From GCA-2731375 sp964631725 (GTDB lineage Bacteria > Pseudomonadota > Alphaproteobacteria > GCA-2731375), in contig CAZVYX010000003.1 in assembly GCA_964631725.1 (NCBI GenBank), positions 95,448 through 159,447 of the forward strand: a stretch of DNA of 64,000 nucleotides, in the 5' to 3' direction. The position numbers were made by a program, and so were the translations under genes. Of this stretch, positions 43,498 through 52,169 are shown one piece after another; the first letter of the stretch is position 1; every line of letters begins with the position of its first letter. The notes beneath the pieces are model-generated. The model had not been told where the DNA came from and searched no databases. It saw nothing but the letters and a program-made list of their open reading frames with translations.

Positions 43498-44361
43498 GTG
43501 GCCACTCTGCGGCAAATGATCCAGGACGGTGCGCCCGTTTGCGCCCCCCTGGTACTCGACCCCATGATGGCCAAGCTGGCGGAACAGGCCGGCTTCGGGG
43601 CACTGTATCTGGGCGGCGGCGCCACCGGCTACCGCAAGGCGCATCTGGAGGCGAATTTAAGCCTGACGGAAATGTGCCAGGCCGGCCTGGATGTGCGAAC
43701 GGTGACGGATCTGCCGCTGATCCTGGATGCCGCTGCCGGCTGGGGCGATCCCATGCATATCCACCGCACCATGGGCATGACCGAGGCCGCCGGTTTCGCC
43801 GCCATCGAGATCGAGGATCAGATTCTGCCGAAACGGGCCCACCATCACGCGGGCATCGAACACATGGTGGAGCTCGAGGCCATGGCCGACAAACTGCGCG
43901 AGGCGGTGGCGGTCCGGCGCAACCCCGATACCCTGATCATCGGCCGCAGCAATGGCGTCCGCGCCTCCAACATGGATGACGCCCTGCGCCGGGGCGAGGC
44001 TTACCGCAAGGCCGGCGCCGATATCATCCTGCTCAGCCCGCGCAATCAGGAGGAGGTCCGCCAGGTGGCTGAAAGCCTGGGCGGTCCGTTGATGCTGCTG
44101 CTGCGTTCCGGCGGCGTCGCCAATTTCGACATGAGCCTGGCTGACCTCGGCGCCATGGGCTATTGCATCCTGGTCGACCCGGCGACGCCCCTGACCGCCG
44201 CTTACGAAGCCATGCGCGCCGTCTACACCGAGATGGCCGACGGCTTCAGCCTGACCTCCCGCCCTGCGGAGGATTGGAGCAAGCTGCAGGACGACATGCA
44301 CGACACCATCGGCCTGGAACGCCTGCTGGAGGTGGAACGGCGGACGGTGGAGGGGGATTAG
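43498..44361 (+). CDS. Isocitrate lyase/PEP mutase superfamily enzyme
   Basis: 287 aa, GTG start behind AGGAGG. The (beta/alpha)8 family pattern is clear: LGGGATGYRKAHLEANLS, LILDAAAGWGD (D77), AIEIEDQILPKRAHHH. The second metal Asp of the usual DxDxGYG is Ala79 and the catalytic Cys of isocitrate and methylisocitrate lyases (KKCGH) is Ala114, so it is neither of those. It could be an oxaloacetate/hydroxy-acid lyase or decarboxylase, or a hydrolase. It is 9 bases behind the LLM gene. Confidence 0.85.
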   Translation: MATLRQMIQDGAPVCAPLVLDPMMAKLAEQAGFGALYLGGGATGYRKAHLEANLSLTEMCQAGLDVRTVTDLPLILDAAAGWGDPMHIHRTMGMTEAAGFAAIEIEDQILPKRAHHHAGIEHMVELEAMADKLREAVAVRRNPDTLIIGRSNGVRASNMDDALRRGEAYRKAGADIILLSPRNQEEVRQVAESLGGPLMLLLRSGGVANFDMSLADLGAMGYCILVDPATPLTAAYEAMRAVYTEMADGFSLTSRPAEDWSKLQDDMHDTIGLERLLEVERRTVEGD

Positions 44362-44411
44362 CCGGTCGAAAGAACCGGAACACTAGCCCAAACAAACGAG
44401 GGAAGCCCGCG

Positions 44412-45794
44412 ATGCACAAATCCAACACCGGCGGCGCCCTGATCGCCGATCTTGGCGCCATCATCGAGGCGCTTGATAAGCGGGGCCGGCTGGTACGGGT
44501 TAGGTCGGAGATCGACCCCAAGTTCGACCTCGCGGGCGTGGCGGCGAAGTTCGAGGGCGGCCCGAAAGCCGTTCTGTTCGAAAACGTCAAGGGATACGAT
44601 CATGCCGTCTTCATGGGCCTTTATTGGTCGCGGGAGCTGCTGGGCGATATCTTTTCGCGCCCGGCGGCGGATCTGCCCCAGTATATCTCGGACTGTATCG
44701 GCAATTGGCAGGCCAATCCGGTCGACCCTGTGGTGGTCAAGGACGCACCGGTTCTGGAGGTGACCGAGCGCGTGGTAAACCTTAAGAAACTGCCGGCGCC
44801 GACCCACGCCATGAAGGATGCCGGGCCCTACCTTGATGCCGCCGTGGTGATCGCCAAGGATCCCGAAACCGGGGTGCGCAATGCCTCCATCCAACGCTTT
44901 CAGGTGGTCAACAAGAACACCCTGGCGGTCAACATCGACGCCGGCCGCCATTTGGAACTCTACCTCGAAAAAGCCGCGAAGCTTGGCCAACCGCTGCCAT
45001 TGACCATCAATGCCGGTGTTGGGCCGGGCCTCCACTTCGCCGCCGCCGCCCCGGCCGAGGCGGCGCCGGCGGAGCGGGACGAACTGGGCATCGCCAGTGA
45101 AATTCACGGCGCGCCGTTGGAACTTGTACCGGGCATCAAGTCCGAGGTGGAGATGGTGGCCAATGCAATGTATGCGCTGGAATGCGAAATCACACCGGGC
45201 GAAACCATCAACGAAGGCCCCTTCGCCGAAGTCACCGGCTATTATGCGCGCCAGGACAAGCGCCCCAAGGTTCGCGTGCTGAAGGTTCACCGGCGCAGGA
45301 ACCCGGTCTTTCATTCCATCCTGTCAGGCGCCGAGGTTTACAATTCCGTCGGCCTGCTGGGCGAAGCCAACGTCTTGAGCCTTCTGCGCAAGCAAGTGCC
45401 GGGCGTGCGGGACGTCTATTTCAGCCACGGCGGCTGCGGCTTCTATCATGCCGTCGTGCAGATCAGACAGACACGGGCCGGCTGGGGCAAGCAGGCCATC
45501 ATGGCCGCTTTCGCCGCCTTCGCACCCTTGAAAATGGTGACCGTTGTAGATGACGACGTCGACATCCGCGATCCCTCGGACGTGGAATGGGCAATGATTA
45601 CCCGGCTGGATGCGTCGATGGGTATCTTGCGGGTGGAGAACGTATTTGGCCATGGCCTCAATCCGACATTCCCCGACTATCTTGGTACAAAAGTCGGGTT
45701 TGATGCCACGCGGCCCTACCCGTTCACGCCGGATTTTGACCGTGCGACGGTAAAGGCCGTCGATCTCTCGGATCTGGAAATCGTCAACCCATAG
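44412..45794 (+). CDS. UbiD-family (prenyl-FMN) decarboxylase
   Basis: 460 aa. Conserved UbiD segments are NASIQRFQVVNKNTL, INAGVGPGLHFAAA, SEIHGAPLELVPGIKSEVEMVANA, GETINEGPFAEVTGYYA and YFSHGGCGFYHAVVQI. These proteins decarboxylate or carboxylate aromatic or alpha,beta-unsaturated acids using prenylated FMN made by UbiX; no ubiX lies in the window. As the last gene of the operon it points to a pathway with an unsaturated or aromatic acid. The ATG has GAGGGAAG upstream. Confidence 0.91.
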   Translation: MHKSNTGGALIADLGAIIEALDKRGRLVRVRSEIDPKFDLAGVAAKFEGGPKAVLFENVKGYDHAVFMGLYWSRELLGDIFSRPAADLPQYISDCIGNWQANPVDPVVVKDAPVLEVTERVVNLKKLPAPTHAMKDAGPYLDAAVVIAKDPETGVRNASIQRFQVVNKNTLAVNIDAGRHLELYLEKAAKLGQPLPLTINAGVGPGLHFAAAAPAEAAPAERDELGIASEIHGAPLELVPGIKSEVEMVANAMYALECEITPGETINEGPFAEVTGYYARQDKRPKVRVLKVHRRRNPVFHSILSGAEVYNSVGLLGEANVLSLLRKQVPGVRDVYFSHGGCGFYHAVVQIRQTRAGWGKQAIMAAFAAFAPLKMVTVVDDDVDIRDPSDVEWAMITRLDASMGILRVENVFGHGLNPTFPDYLGTKVGFDATRPYPFTPDFDRATVKAVDLSDLEIVNP

Positions 45795-46047
45795 CGGGTT
45801 CGCCCATAAGGAGGAGGCGACAGGCCAACGTGCGCGCTGATCCCGGACGCGCCGCCGTCATTCGGGCAGGCCTGCCTTGCGGAGGGCGTCGAGCAGGCGT
45901 CGCGGGCTCTTTGACATGGCGGCGGTCTAGCGGCTTGCATCCTGGTAAGCCACGTCTGATCGCCGGCGAATACTTGGCCGTTTCGCCCTGCACGGTATAT
46001 CTTTGTGATCCGGCTCTAATCACTGCGCCTCAATTCAAGGACCATGA

Positions 46048-46428
46048 ATGATCAGTTACGTGACTTTGGGAACCAACAACATGGATCAGGCCTGCGGCTT
46101 TTATGACGCCCTGCTGGGTGAACTGGGGGCGACGCGTATTGTTGATTCAGGCCATCTGACGATTTGGGGAAAAGAAGCAAACAGCGGCATGCTCGGAGTT
46201 ATCAAGCCCTTCAATGGCGAGGCCGCGACGACCGGCAATGGCTCCATGGCCGCGATCGCCGTCGAAAGCAGGGATATGGTCGGCAAATTGCATGCCATGG
46301 CGCTCTCGCTGGGCGGCAGCGATGAAGGCGCGCCGGGGCCGCGGGGCACGCGGAAAACGGAGTTTGCCTATATCCGCGATCCCGAGGGCCACAAGATCGC
46401 TTTTTTCTGCATGGCCGGTGGGACTTAG
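46048..46428 (+). CDS. VOC superfamily (glyoxalase/dioxygenase-like) protein
   Basis: 126 aa, one VOC unit of two beta-alpha-beta-beta-beta modules: MISYVTLGTNNMDQACGFYDALLGELGA and, near the end, FAYIRDPEGHKIAFFCM. Metal-binding residues could include the E/H in DPEGHKI. Function is unassigned; single VOC proteins include lyases, dioxygenases and antibiotic-binding proteins. The 253 bases between it and the UbiD gene hold only an unsupported short frame. Confidence 0.82.
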   Translation: MISYVTLGTNNMDQACGFYDALLGELGATRIVDSGHLTIWGKEANSGMLGVIKPFNGEAATTGNGSMAAIAVESRDMVGKLHAMALSLGGSDEGAPGPRGTRKTEFAYIRDPEGHKIAFFCMAGGT

Positions 46429-46473
46429 CAAAGGCGTGAGCCCGCGATGCAGTCTTGACGATTTGGTATCCCG

Positions 46474-48039
46474 CTAACTTTGCCGCTTTCCCGTGCGGCC
46501 GATCAGCCAGGCCGGGCCGACGGCAAAAAACGCCACCAGGGATATCGCCAGGAAGGTATCCTTGAAGGCCAGGGTGGAGGCCTGGGCCAGCAGGACTTCG
46601 GTAAGATAGTTGAGCGCGCCCGCCTTCTGGGTGACTTCCGGCAGGCCGGTGCCGGCCAGCAGGTGGCGGACATCGGCCAGCAGCTCCAGGGTTGTTTCGT
46701 TGGCCCAGGTCTGGGTGTCGGTGAAGGCCTCGCCATGATACTGGCTGCGTTGCAGGAAGAACGCGGTCAGCAGGGTGATGCCCAGGCCGCCGCCGAAATT
46801 TCGGAAGAAGGTCCCGACGGAGGCGGCGCGCGCCAGCTTCTCCGCTGAGACCGCGCGCAACGCCGCCACGCTAAGGGAGGGAATGGCGAGGGAGAGGCCG
46901 ACGCGGTTGACGGCGGTGTAGGCCACCATGGCCCAGAATGTGGTGTTCACATCGACCGCCCGGATCATGAAAAAACCAATGCCAAAGATCAGCAAACCGG
47001 TGGCAATGGGGATATGCGCCGGAATGGAATCCGTGATACGGCCCGAAATCGGAAAAAATATCATCATCACCAAACCACCCGTGGCCAGCAGCAGCCCGGC
47101 GCGGGTGGCGCTGTAACTTTGAATGGTCTGGACGAAAATCGGGATGAAATAGCCCGACGCAAACAGCCCCGCGCCGAAGACAAAGCCCGCCACCATGGTC
47201 AAGGCAAACTGCGGATTTCGAAACAGGCTGAGGTCCAGCAAGGGATAGGGCGCCCGCAATTCCCATAGAATGAAAATCGCCAGGCCCAGCGCGCTGCCGC
47301 ACAGCAGGTAAACCACTGAATCATCATCCCAGCCCGCGCGCGGGCCGTTGGAAATAGCGCTAAATGCGCTGAAGACAATGAGCAGGATCAGGGCCAGGCC
47401 GACCCAGTCGAAGGGGGGCAGGCGCTTGGCCAGTTTCCTGGTCGGCATGAACACCAGACCCAGCATAAAGGCGGGGGCACAGAACGGCAGCGGCAGGAAA
47501 AACAGATAGCGCCAGGAAATACTGTCGATCGCGATGCCGCCGACGATGGGACCGAAGGTCGGCGCCAGGACGCTGACCAACCCCTGAATACCGATCGCCA
47601 TGCCGCGCCTCTCGGGCGGGAAGACGGAGAACATGGTGAACATGGCCAGCGGCTGCCCGACGCCGTTGGCGGCCCCTTGCAGGACGCGGCCGACGATCAG
47701 AATGTCCATATTGGGCGCCAGGGCGCACATGAAGGAGCCGATGCCGAATATCGTCAGGATCGCGATAAAGGTGATGCGCTGGCCCAGCACCTCGATCAAC
47801 CAGGAACTGACCAGCATGGAGGCGGACATGGTGGCCAGAAAACCGGTCGCCATCCATTGCGCCTGATCCAGCCCAACGCCAAAGGCACCGATCACCGATG
47901 GCACCGCCACATTGACCATGGACGAGGCCAAGCCCATGGTGACGCCCCCCGACATCACGGTCAGGGTCACCAGCCAGATGTAGAGCGGCCCAAACCGTTG
48001 ATGCAGCGCCGTGCCGTCGGCGCCGGTGGTGGCGGTCAT
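46474..48039 (-). CDS. DHA2-type (EmrB/QacA) multidrug MFS transporter
   Basis: 521 aa with about 14 transmembrane helices. The antiporter-family motifs are readable: LDQAQWMATGFLATMSASM, LGQRITFIAILTIFGIGSFMCALAPNMDILIVGRVLQG (motif A/C region) and PPERRGMAIGIQGLVSVLAPTFGP. It would export a drug or metabolite using the proton gradient. No EmrA-like adaptor or regulator is adjacent. A 12-base palindrome at 48126-48137 (AAAACCGGTTTT) lies 87 bases upstream of the start and could be an operator. Confidence 0.9.
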   Translation of the reverse strand: MTATTGADGTALHQRFGPLYIWLVTLTVMSGGVTMGLASSMVNVAVPSVIGAFGVGLDQAQWMATGFLATMSASMLVSSWLIEVLGQRITFIAILTIFGIGSFMCALAPNMDILIVGRVLQGAANGVGQPLAMFTMFSVFPPERRGMAIGIQGLVSVLAPTFGPIVGGIAIDSISWRYLFFLPLPFCAPAFMLGLVFMPTRKLAKRLPPFDWVGLALILLIVFSAFSAISNGPRAGWDDDSVVYLLCGSALGLAIFILWELRAPYPLLDLSLFRNPQFALTMVAGFVFGAGLFASGYFIPIFVQTIQSYSATRAGLLLATGGLVMMIFFPISGRITDSIPAHIPIATGLLIFGIGFFMIRAVDVNTTFWAMVAYTAVNRVGLSLAIPSLSVAALRAVSAEKLARAASVGTFFRNFGGGLGITLLTAFFLQRSQYHGEAFTDTQTWANETTLELLADVRHLLAGTGLPEVTQKAGALNYLTEVLLAQASTLAFKDTFLAISLVAFFAVGPAWLIGRTGKRQS

Positions 48040-48242
48040 CGCGCCTCCCGTCCCGCGCCGGCCAATTCAGCGCGCCGCCCATCCCGGCAATAAGCCATGG
48101 CCTGGCAGGCAGGTATACTTGTCAAAAAACCGGTTTTCGCCAAAATCGCGCCCCACTCCTCAGGGCTTCAATTCACCAGTTTATGCGAAACCGCGCCCGA
48201 GGAAAGGCCGTTGCCATCGCGGACACGGCCGGGAACCGGATT

Positions 48243-49169
48243 TCAGGGGCGAAAGGCGGGGAATACCGTCTCGGCGATCATCGCCACATTGCGGTCGATA
48301 TAGTCGTCCGGGCAGGCGGACGAGACGAATATCAGCGAGGCCCCGGCATCGACATACTCACGCAGGCGGGCCTGATAACGCTCCGGGTCGCCGGCCAGGG
48401 CGAACTTGTACACCAGCTTGGAGAAGTCCTGGGCGTATTGGGTGCTCAGGCGGTCGGCGGCGTACCTGATGGCCAGTTCGTTGTCTTCGTGGATGGCGGT
48501 GAAGATATACAGACCATAGGTGAAATTCGACATATCGCGGCCCAAATCCTCGCCATAGGCGCGGATCTTGGCGATGCTGTCGGCCAGTTGTTCCGGCGTG
48601 TACATATATGGCAGCCAGCCGTCGGCGTACTTTGCGGCCCGGCGCATGGCGGCGTCCGAACGGCCGGAGACCCAGATCGGCGGCCGGGGTTTCTGGATCG
48701 GCAGTGGCTTCAGGCTGAAATTCTCCAGCTTCGTGAAACGGCCGTCATAGTTGACATCCGTGTCCGTCCAGGTACGCGTGATGACCTCCAGGGCATCGTC
48801 GGTGCGGGCGCCGCGTTCCTTCACCGGCACGCCGCAGGCGGCGAATTCATTGGCGAACTCGCCGCCAACACCGACGCCCAGGGAAAAGCGCCCGTTCGAG
48901 GCGACGTCCAGCGCCGCGCCCATCTTGGCCAGCAAGGCCGCCGGGTACAGCGGCACCAGGGTGATCGTGCTCATCAGTTCAATAGTTGTGGTCGCGCCCG
49001 CGGCCACGGAAAGGGAAACAAAACCGTTCGCGGTATCGCCATGGAAGCTGACATGTTCGCCGCAGCCAAGTACGTCGTAGTCCAGGCCCTCGATCTGCCG
49101 CGACAGCTCGGCCACGCCGTAGGGCGAGCGTAGCGCCGTGCCGAATTTCACCGCGTTTGTCTGGCTCAT
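48243..49169 (-). CDS. LLM-class flavin- or F420-dependent oxidoreductase
   Basis: 308 aa luciferase-like barrel: VLGCGEHVSFHG, LMSTITLVPLYPAALLAKMGAALDVASNGRFSLGVGVGGEFANEF, PPIWVSGRSDAAMRRAAKYADGWLPYMYTPEQL and AGDPERYQARL. Unlike the operon member at 42229 it has no C-terminal extension and is of the smaller type that includes F420-dependent reductases. Cofactor and substrate are open. A GGGGAGAAA ribosome site precedes the ATG. It is divergent from the MDR reductase. Confidence 0.88.
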   Translation of the reverse strand: MSQTNAVKFGTALRSPYGVAELSRQIEGLDYDVLGCGEHVSFHGDTANGFVSLSVAAGATTTIELMSTITLVPLYPAALLAKMGAALDVASNGRFSLGVGVGGEFANEFAACGVPVKERGARTDDALEVITRTWTDTDVNYDGRFTKLENFSLKPLPIQKPRPPIWVSGRSDAAMRRAAKYADGWLPYMYTPEQLADSIAKIRAYGEDLGRDMSNFTYGLYIFTAIHEDNELAIRYAADRLSTQYAQDFSKLVYKFALAGDPERYQARLREYVDAGASLIFVSSACPDDYIDRNVAMIAETVFPAFRP

Positions 49170-49281
49170 CGATTTTCTCCCCTCATGATTCCGGCACCAT
49201 TCCGTTGTTGGCCGCCCGGTTCATGTTATAGAGCACCTTAAGCAAATTCGATCAGTCATTCAGCAGAACGGAACCGAGACC

Positions 49282-50406
49282 ATGCCACTAGAACTTCGCT
49301 CCACCATCAAAACCGGCGGCAGCCTTGAAATTGCTCTGGCGGAGGTGGCGATGCCTGAGCCTCTGGATAACGAGGTCGTGGTCCGGGTCGAGGCAACGCC
49401 GGTCAACCCGTCCGATCTGGGTCTGCTGTTTGGCGTCGCCGATATGACGACGGCCAAATTCTCGGGCAGCGCCGACAGCCCCGTGGTTACGGCGGACGTG
49501 CCCGAAGGCTTGATGCGGTCCATGGCCGGACGTTTGGATCAATCCCTGCCCGTTGGCAACGAGGCCGCCGGCGTCGTCGTCGCCGCCGGTGCCTCCGATA
49601 GCGCCCAGGCCCTGATGGGCAAGACCGTTTCGATCATCGGCGGGGCCATGTACGCCCAGTACCGGGCCGTGCGGGTCAATCAATGCCTGGAAATGCCCGA
49701 AGGCGTGACGCCGGCCGAGGCCGCCTCCTGGTTCGTCAATCCGATGACCGCCCAGGGCATGGTGGAAACCATGCGCATGGAAGGGCATACAGCGCTGGTG
49801 CATACGGCGGCGGCCTCCAACCTGGGCCAGATGCTAAACAAGATCTGCATCGCCGACGGTATTGACCTGGTCAACATCGTACGAAAGCCGGAACAGGCGG
49901 CGTTGCTGCGGGACCTGGGCGCCAAATATGTCTGCGATTTGTCGTCGCCCGATTTCATGGATGAGCTAACGGAGGCCCTGGTCGCCACCGGCGCCACCAT
50001 CGCCTTTGACGCCATCGGCGGCGGGCGGTTGGCCGGGCGGATCCTGTCCTGCATGGAGGCGGCCCTGAACCGCACGGCGACGGAATACAGCCGCTATGGC
50101 TCGACCACCCACAAGCAGGTCTACATCTACGGTGGCCTGGACCGTGGCCCAACGGAGTTCAACCGCGGCTTCGGCATGATGTGGGGCGTCGGCGGCTGGT
50201 TGCTGACGCCGTTCCTGCAAAAGGCGGGCAAGGAGGTGGCCAACCGCCTGCGTCAGCGGGTCGCGGCGGAGATCAAGACCACCTTTGCCTCCAGCTACAC
50301 CCAGGTCGTCTCCCTGCCGGAACTGCTGACCCCGGAGGCCATGGCGGTCTACGGCAAACAGGCCACGGGCGAGAAATTCCTGATAAATCCGAACAAGGAC
50401 GCCTAG
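49282..50406 (+). CDS. MDR-superfamily NAD(P)-dependent reductase (quinone oxidoreductase-like)
   Basis: 374 aa. The N-terminal GroES-like domain has VVVRVEATPVNPSDLGLL and LPVGNEAAGVVVAAG; the nucleotide domain has LVHTAAASNLGQML in place of the usual GxGxxG and AIAFDAIGGG-like TIAFDAIGGG. The cysteines that bind catalytic zinc in alcohol dehydrogenases are absent, so it is a zinc-free reductase of quinones or enones. An acyl-CoA ligase follows after 95 bases on the same strand. Confidence 0.88.
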   Translation: MPLELRSTIKTGGSLEIALAEVAMPEPLDNEVVVRVEATPVNPSDLGLLFGVADMTTAKFSGSADSPVVTADVPEGLMRSMAGRLDQSLPVGNEAAGVVVAAGASDSAQALMGKTVSIIGGAMYAQYRAVRVNQCLEMPEGVTPAEAASWFVNPMTAQGMVETMRMEGHTALVHTAAASNLGQMLNKICIADGIDLVNIVRKPEQAALLRDLGAKYVCDLSSPDFMDELTEALVATGATIAFDAIGGGRLAGRILSCMEAALNRTATEYSRYGSTTHKQVYIYGGLDRGPTEFNRGFGMMWGVGGWLLTPFLQKAGKEVANRLRQRVAAEIKTTFASSYTQVVSLPELLTPEAMAVYGKQATGEKFLINPNKDA

Positions 50407-50501
50407 ACCTCGTCTTGCCGCTCTCTTTGATCATGGCTGAAATTCAGGCATGATTGCCCATGAGCACGCGTGGTGTATGCGTGGGGCAATAGGGGGCCGG
50501 T

Positions 50502-52037
50502 ATGAAAATCGCGAGCTTGTTAAGCCAGCATGCGGGCCGGGCGCCCAGTAAGCCCGCGGTTATCTATGGCGACGATGTACTGACCTTCGGTGAGCTCGAA
50601 CGGCAAAGCAACCGCATGGCCAATGCCCTGTTGGCAAAGGGGCTGCGCCAGGGCGATCGGGTCATTCTCTATGTCGGCAACTCGCTGGAGCTTGTGGTTG
50701 CCATCGCCGCTCTGTGGAAGGCCGGCGCCCTGCCGATCCCCATCACCACCTGGACCGTCGGCCGCGAGCTGGCTTTTCTGGTCTCGGACTCGAAACCCTT
50801 CGCCGTGCTCTATGGCCCGGAGCAGATCGCGGAGGTGCAAAGCGCCGAACTGCCCGGCGATGTGATGCATATCATGACGGCGCCGTCGGAGCATGGTCTG
50901 GACCTGGCGGCATTGATCGCGGCCGGCGATGACGCGCCGCCGCCGCCGCTGCCCCCCCGGCCAGACGATGCCATGATCGGCTATACCTCCGGCACCACGG
51001 GCAAGCCGAAAGGCTCGATCACGACGCATGCGAATTTGATCACGGCGCAATTGCTGGTTTCCACCTATTGCAACCATAGCGGCGACGATATCTTCATGAT
51101 CATGACGCCGATCGCGCACCGGGTCGGCATGGCGCGGCTGGTGACCTGTTTCACGCTTGGCGCTTCCGTCGTGGTGATGCCCCGGTTCGAGGCGGCGGCG
51201 GCCATCACGTTGATCAACCAACACCAAATTACGATCATCTCGCTGGTGCCCACGGTGGCGCGGCTGCTGTTGGAGCGGATCGAGGCCACCGGTGCGGTGT
51301 GCCCGAGCCTGCGCGCCATGACGGCAACCGGCGAGGCCTTTCCCGTCAGCCTGAAGGAACGCCTGGCGTTGGCGCTGCCGCACGTGGGGCTGTGGGTCTT
51401 TTACGGCATGACGGAGGGCGGCATACCAGCGGTCTTACGACCCGATGAGCAGAGCCTGAAACCAACTTCCGTGGGGCGGCCCATGCCCGGTGTGGAAATT
51501 CGGTTGACGGACGAGTCCGGCATGGATGTGGAGACCGGGCAAACCGGTGAAGTGCTGCTGCGCAGTGGCGTACCAGGCCAGGCCATGGTGGCGCGGGAAT
51601 ATTTCAACCGGCCGGAAGCCAATGGCGAGGCCTACAAGGACGGCTGGTTCCGCACCGGAGATGTCGGCCGCTTCGATGAAGACGGCTATTTGTATCTGGT
51701 CGACCGGGTCAAGGACATGATCCTCTCGGGCGGCCTGAATGTCTACTCACGGGAGGTCGAGCAGGCCCTGGAGGCCGCGCCGGCGGTACGTGAGGTTGCC
51801 GTGGTCGCCGGCCCCGACGCGGATTTCGGCGAATGCGTCGTCGCCTACGTGGCGCTGAAACCGGGACAGACGGCGACGGCGGAGGAACTTATCGCCCATT
51901 GCCGCGATTATATCGCCGGCTACAAAAAGCCGAAATACCTCTTTTGCCTCGACGACCTGCCGCGCAATGTGAACGGCAAGGTGGTAAAGGCCGAGCTGCG
52001 TGAAAGAGCGGCACGGGACATCAACAACACGGGCTAG
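50502..52037 (+). CDS. AMP-binding acyl-CoA ligase
   Basis: 511 aa adenylate-forming enzyme. Motifs: IGYTSGTTGKPKGS (about 163-176), FYGMTEGG, GWFRTGDVGRFDEDGYLYLVDRVKDMILSGGLNVYSREVE, and the acylation lysine in RNVNGKVVKAEL near the C-terminus. The organisation matches the small-acid/aryl ligase group (for example cyclohexanecarboxylate or feruloyl type), but the acid is unknown. It is a different subtype from the ligase at 777-2333, with little resemblance outside the shared motifs. Confidence 0.9.
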   Translation: MKIASLLSQHAGRAPSKPAVIYGDDVLTFGELERQSNRMANALLAKGLRQGDRVILYVGNSLELVVAIAALWKAGALPIPITTWTVGRELAFLVSDSKPFAVLYGPEQIAEVQSAELPGDVMHIMTAPSEHGLDLAALIAAGDDAPPPPLPPRPDDAMIGYTSGTTGKPKGSITTHANLITAQLLVSTYCNHSGDDIFMIMTPIAHRVGMARLVTCFTLGASVVVMPRFEAAAAITLINQHQITIISLVPTVARLLLERIEATGAVCPSLRAMTATGEAFPVSLKERLALALPHVGLWVFYGMTEGGIPAVLRPDEQSLKPTSVGRPMPGVEIRLTDESGMDVETGQTGEVLLRSGVPGQAMVAREYFNRPEANGEAYKDGWFRTGDVGRFDEDGYLYLVDRVKDMILSGGLNVYSREVEQALEAAPAVREVAVVAGPDADFGECVVAYVALKPGQTATAEELIAHCRDYIAGYKKPKYLFCLDDLPRNVNGKVVKAELRERAARDINNTG

Positions 52038-52169
52038 CCTGCTTCGGTGACCTCATCTCGGCGACGATACTATTTCGGCGGTTCCCCGTTGCGCTGAGTG
52101 GCCCAGGGGTCTAGGTTCCGGAACGCCAAAATCAAGTGTTTCGACGCATTCATGAAAGGTCCCGGTATC

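Noticed and set aside
45830..46051. 73-codon frame between the UbiD and VOC genes
   Set aside because: Arg/Gly/Pro-rich, no ribosome site, and overlaps the VOC start; unlikely to be translated.
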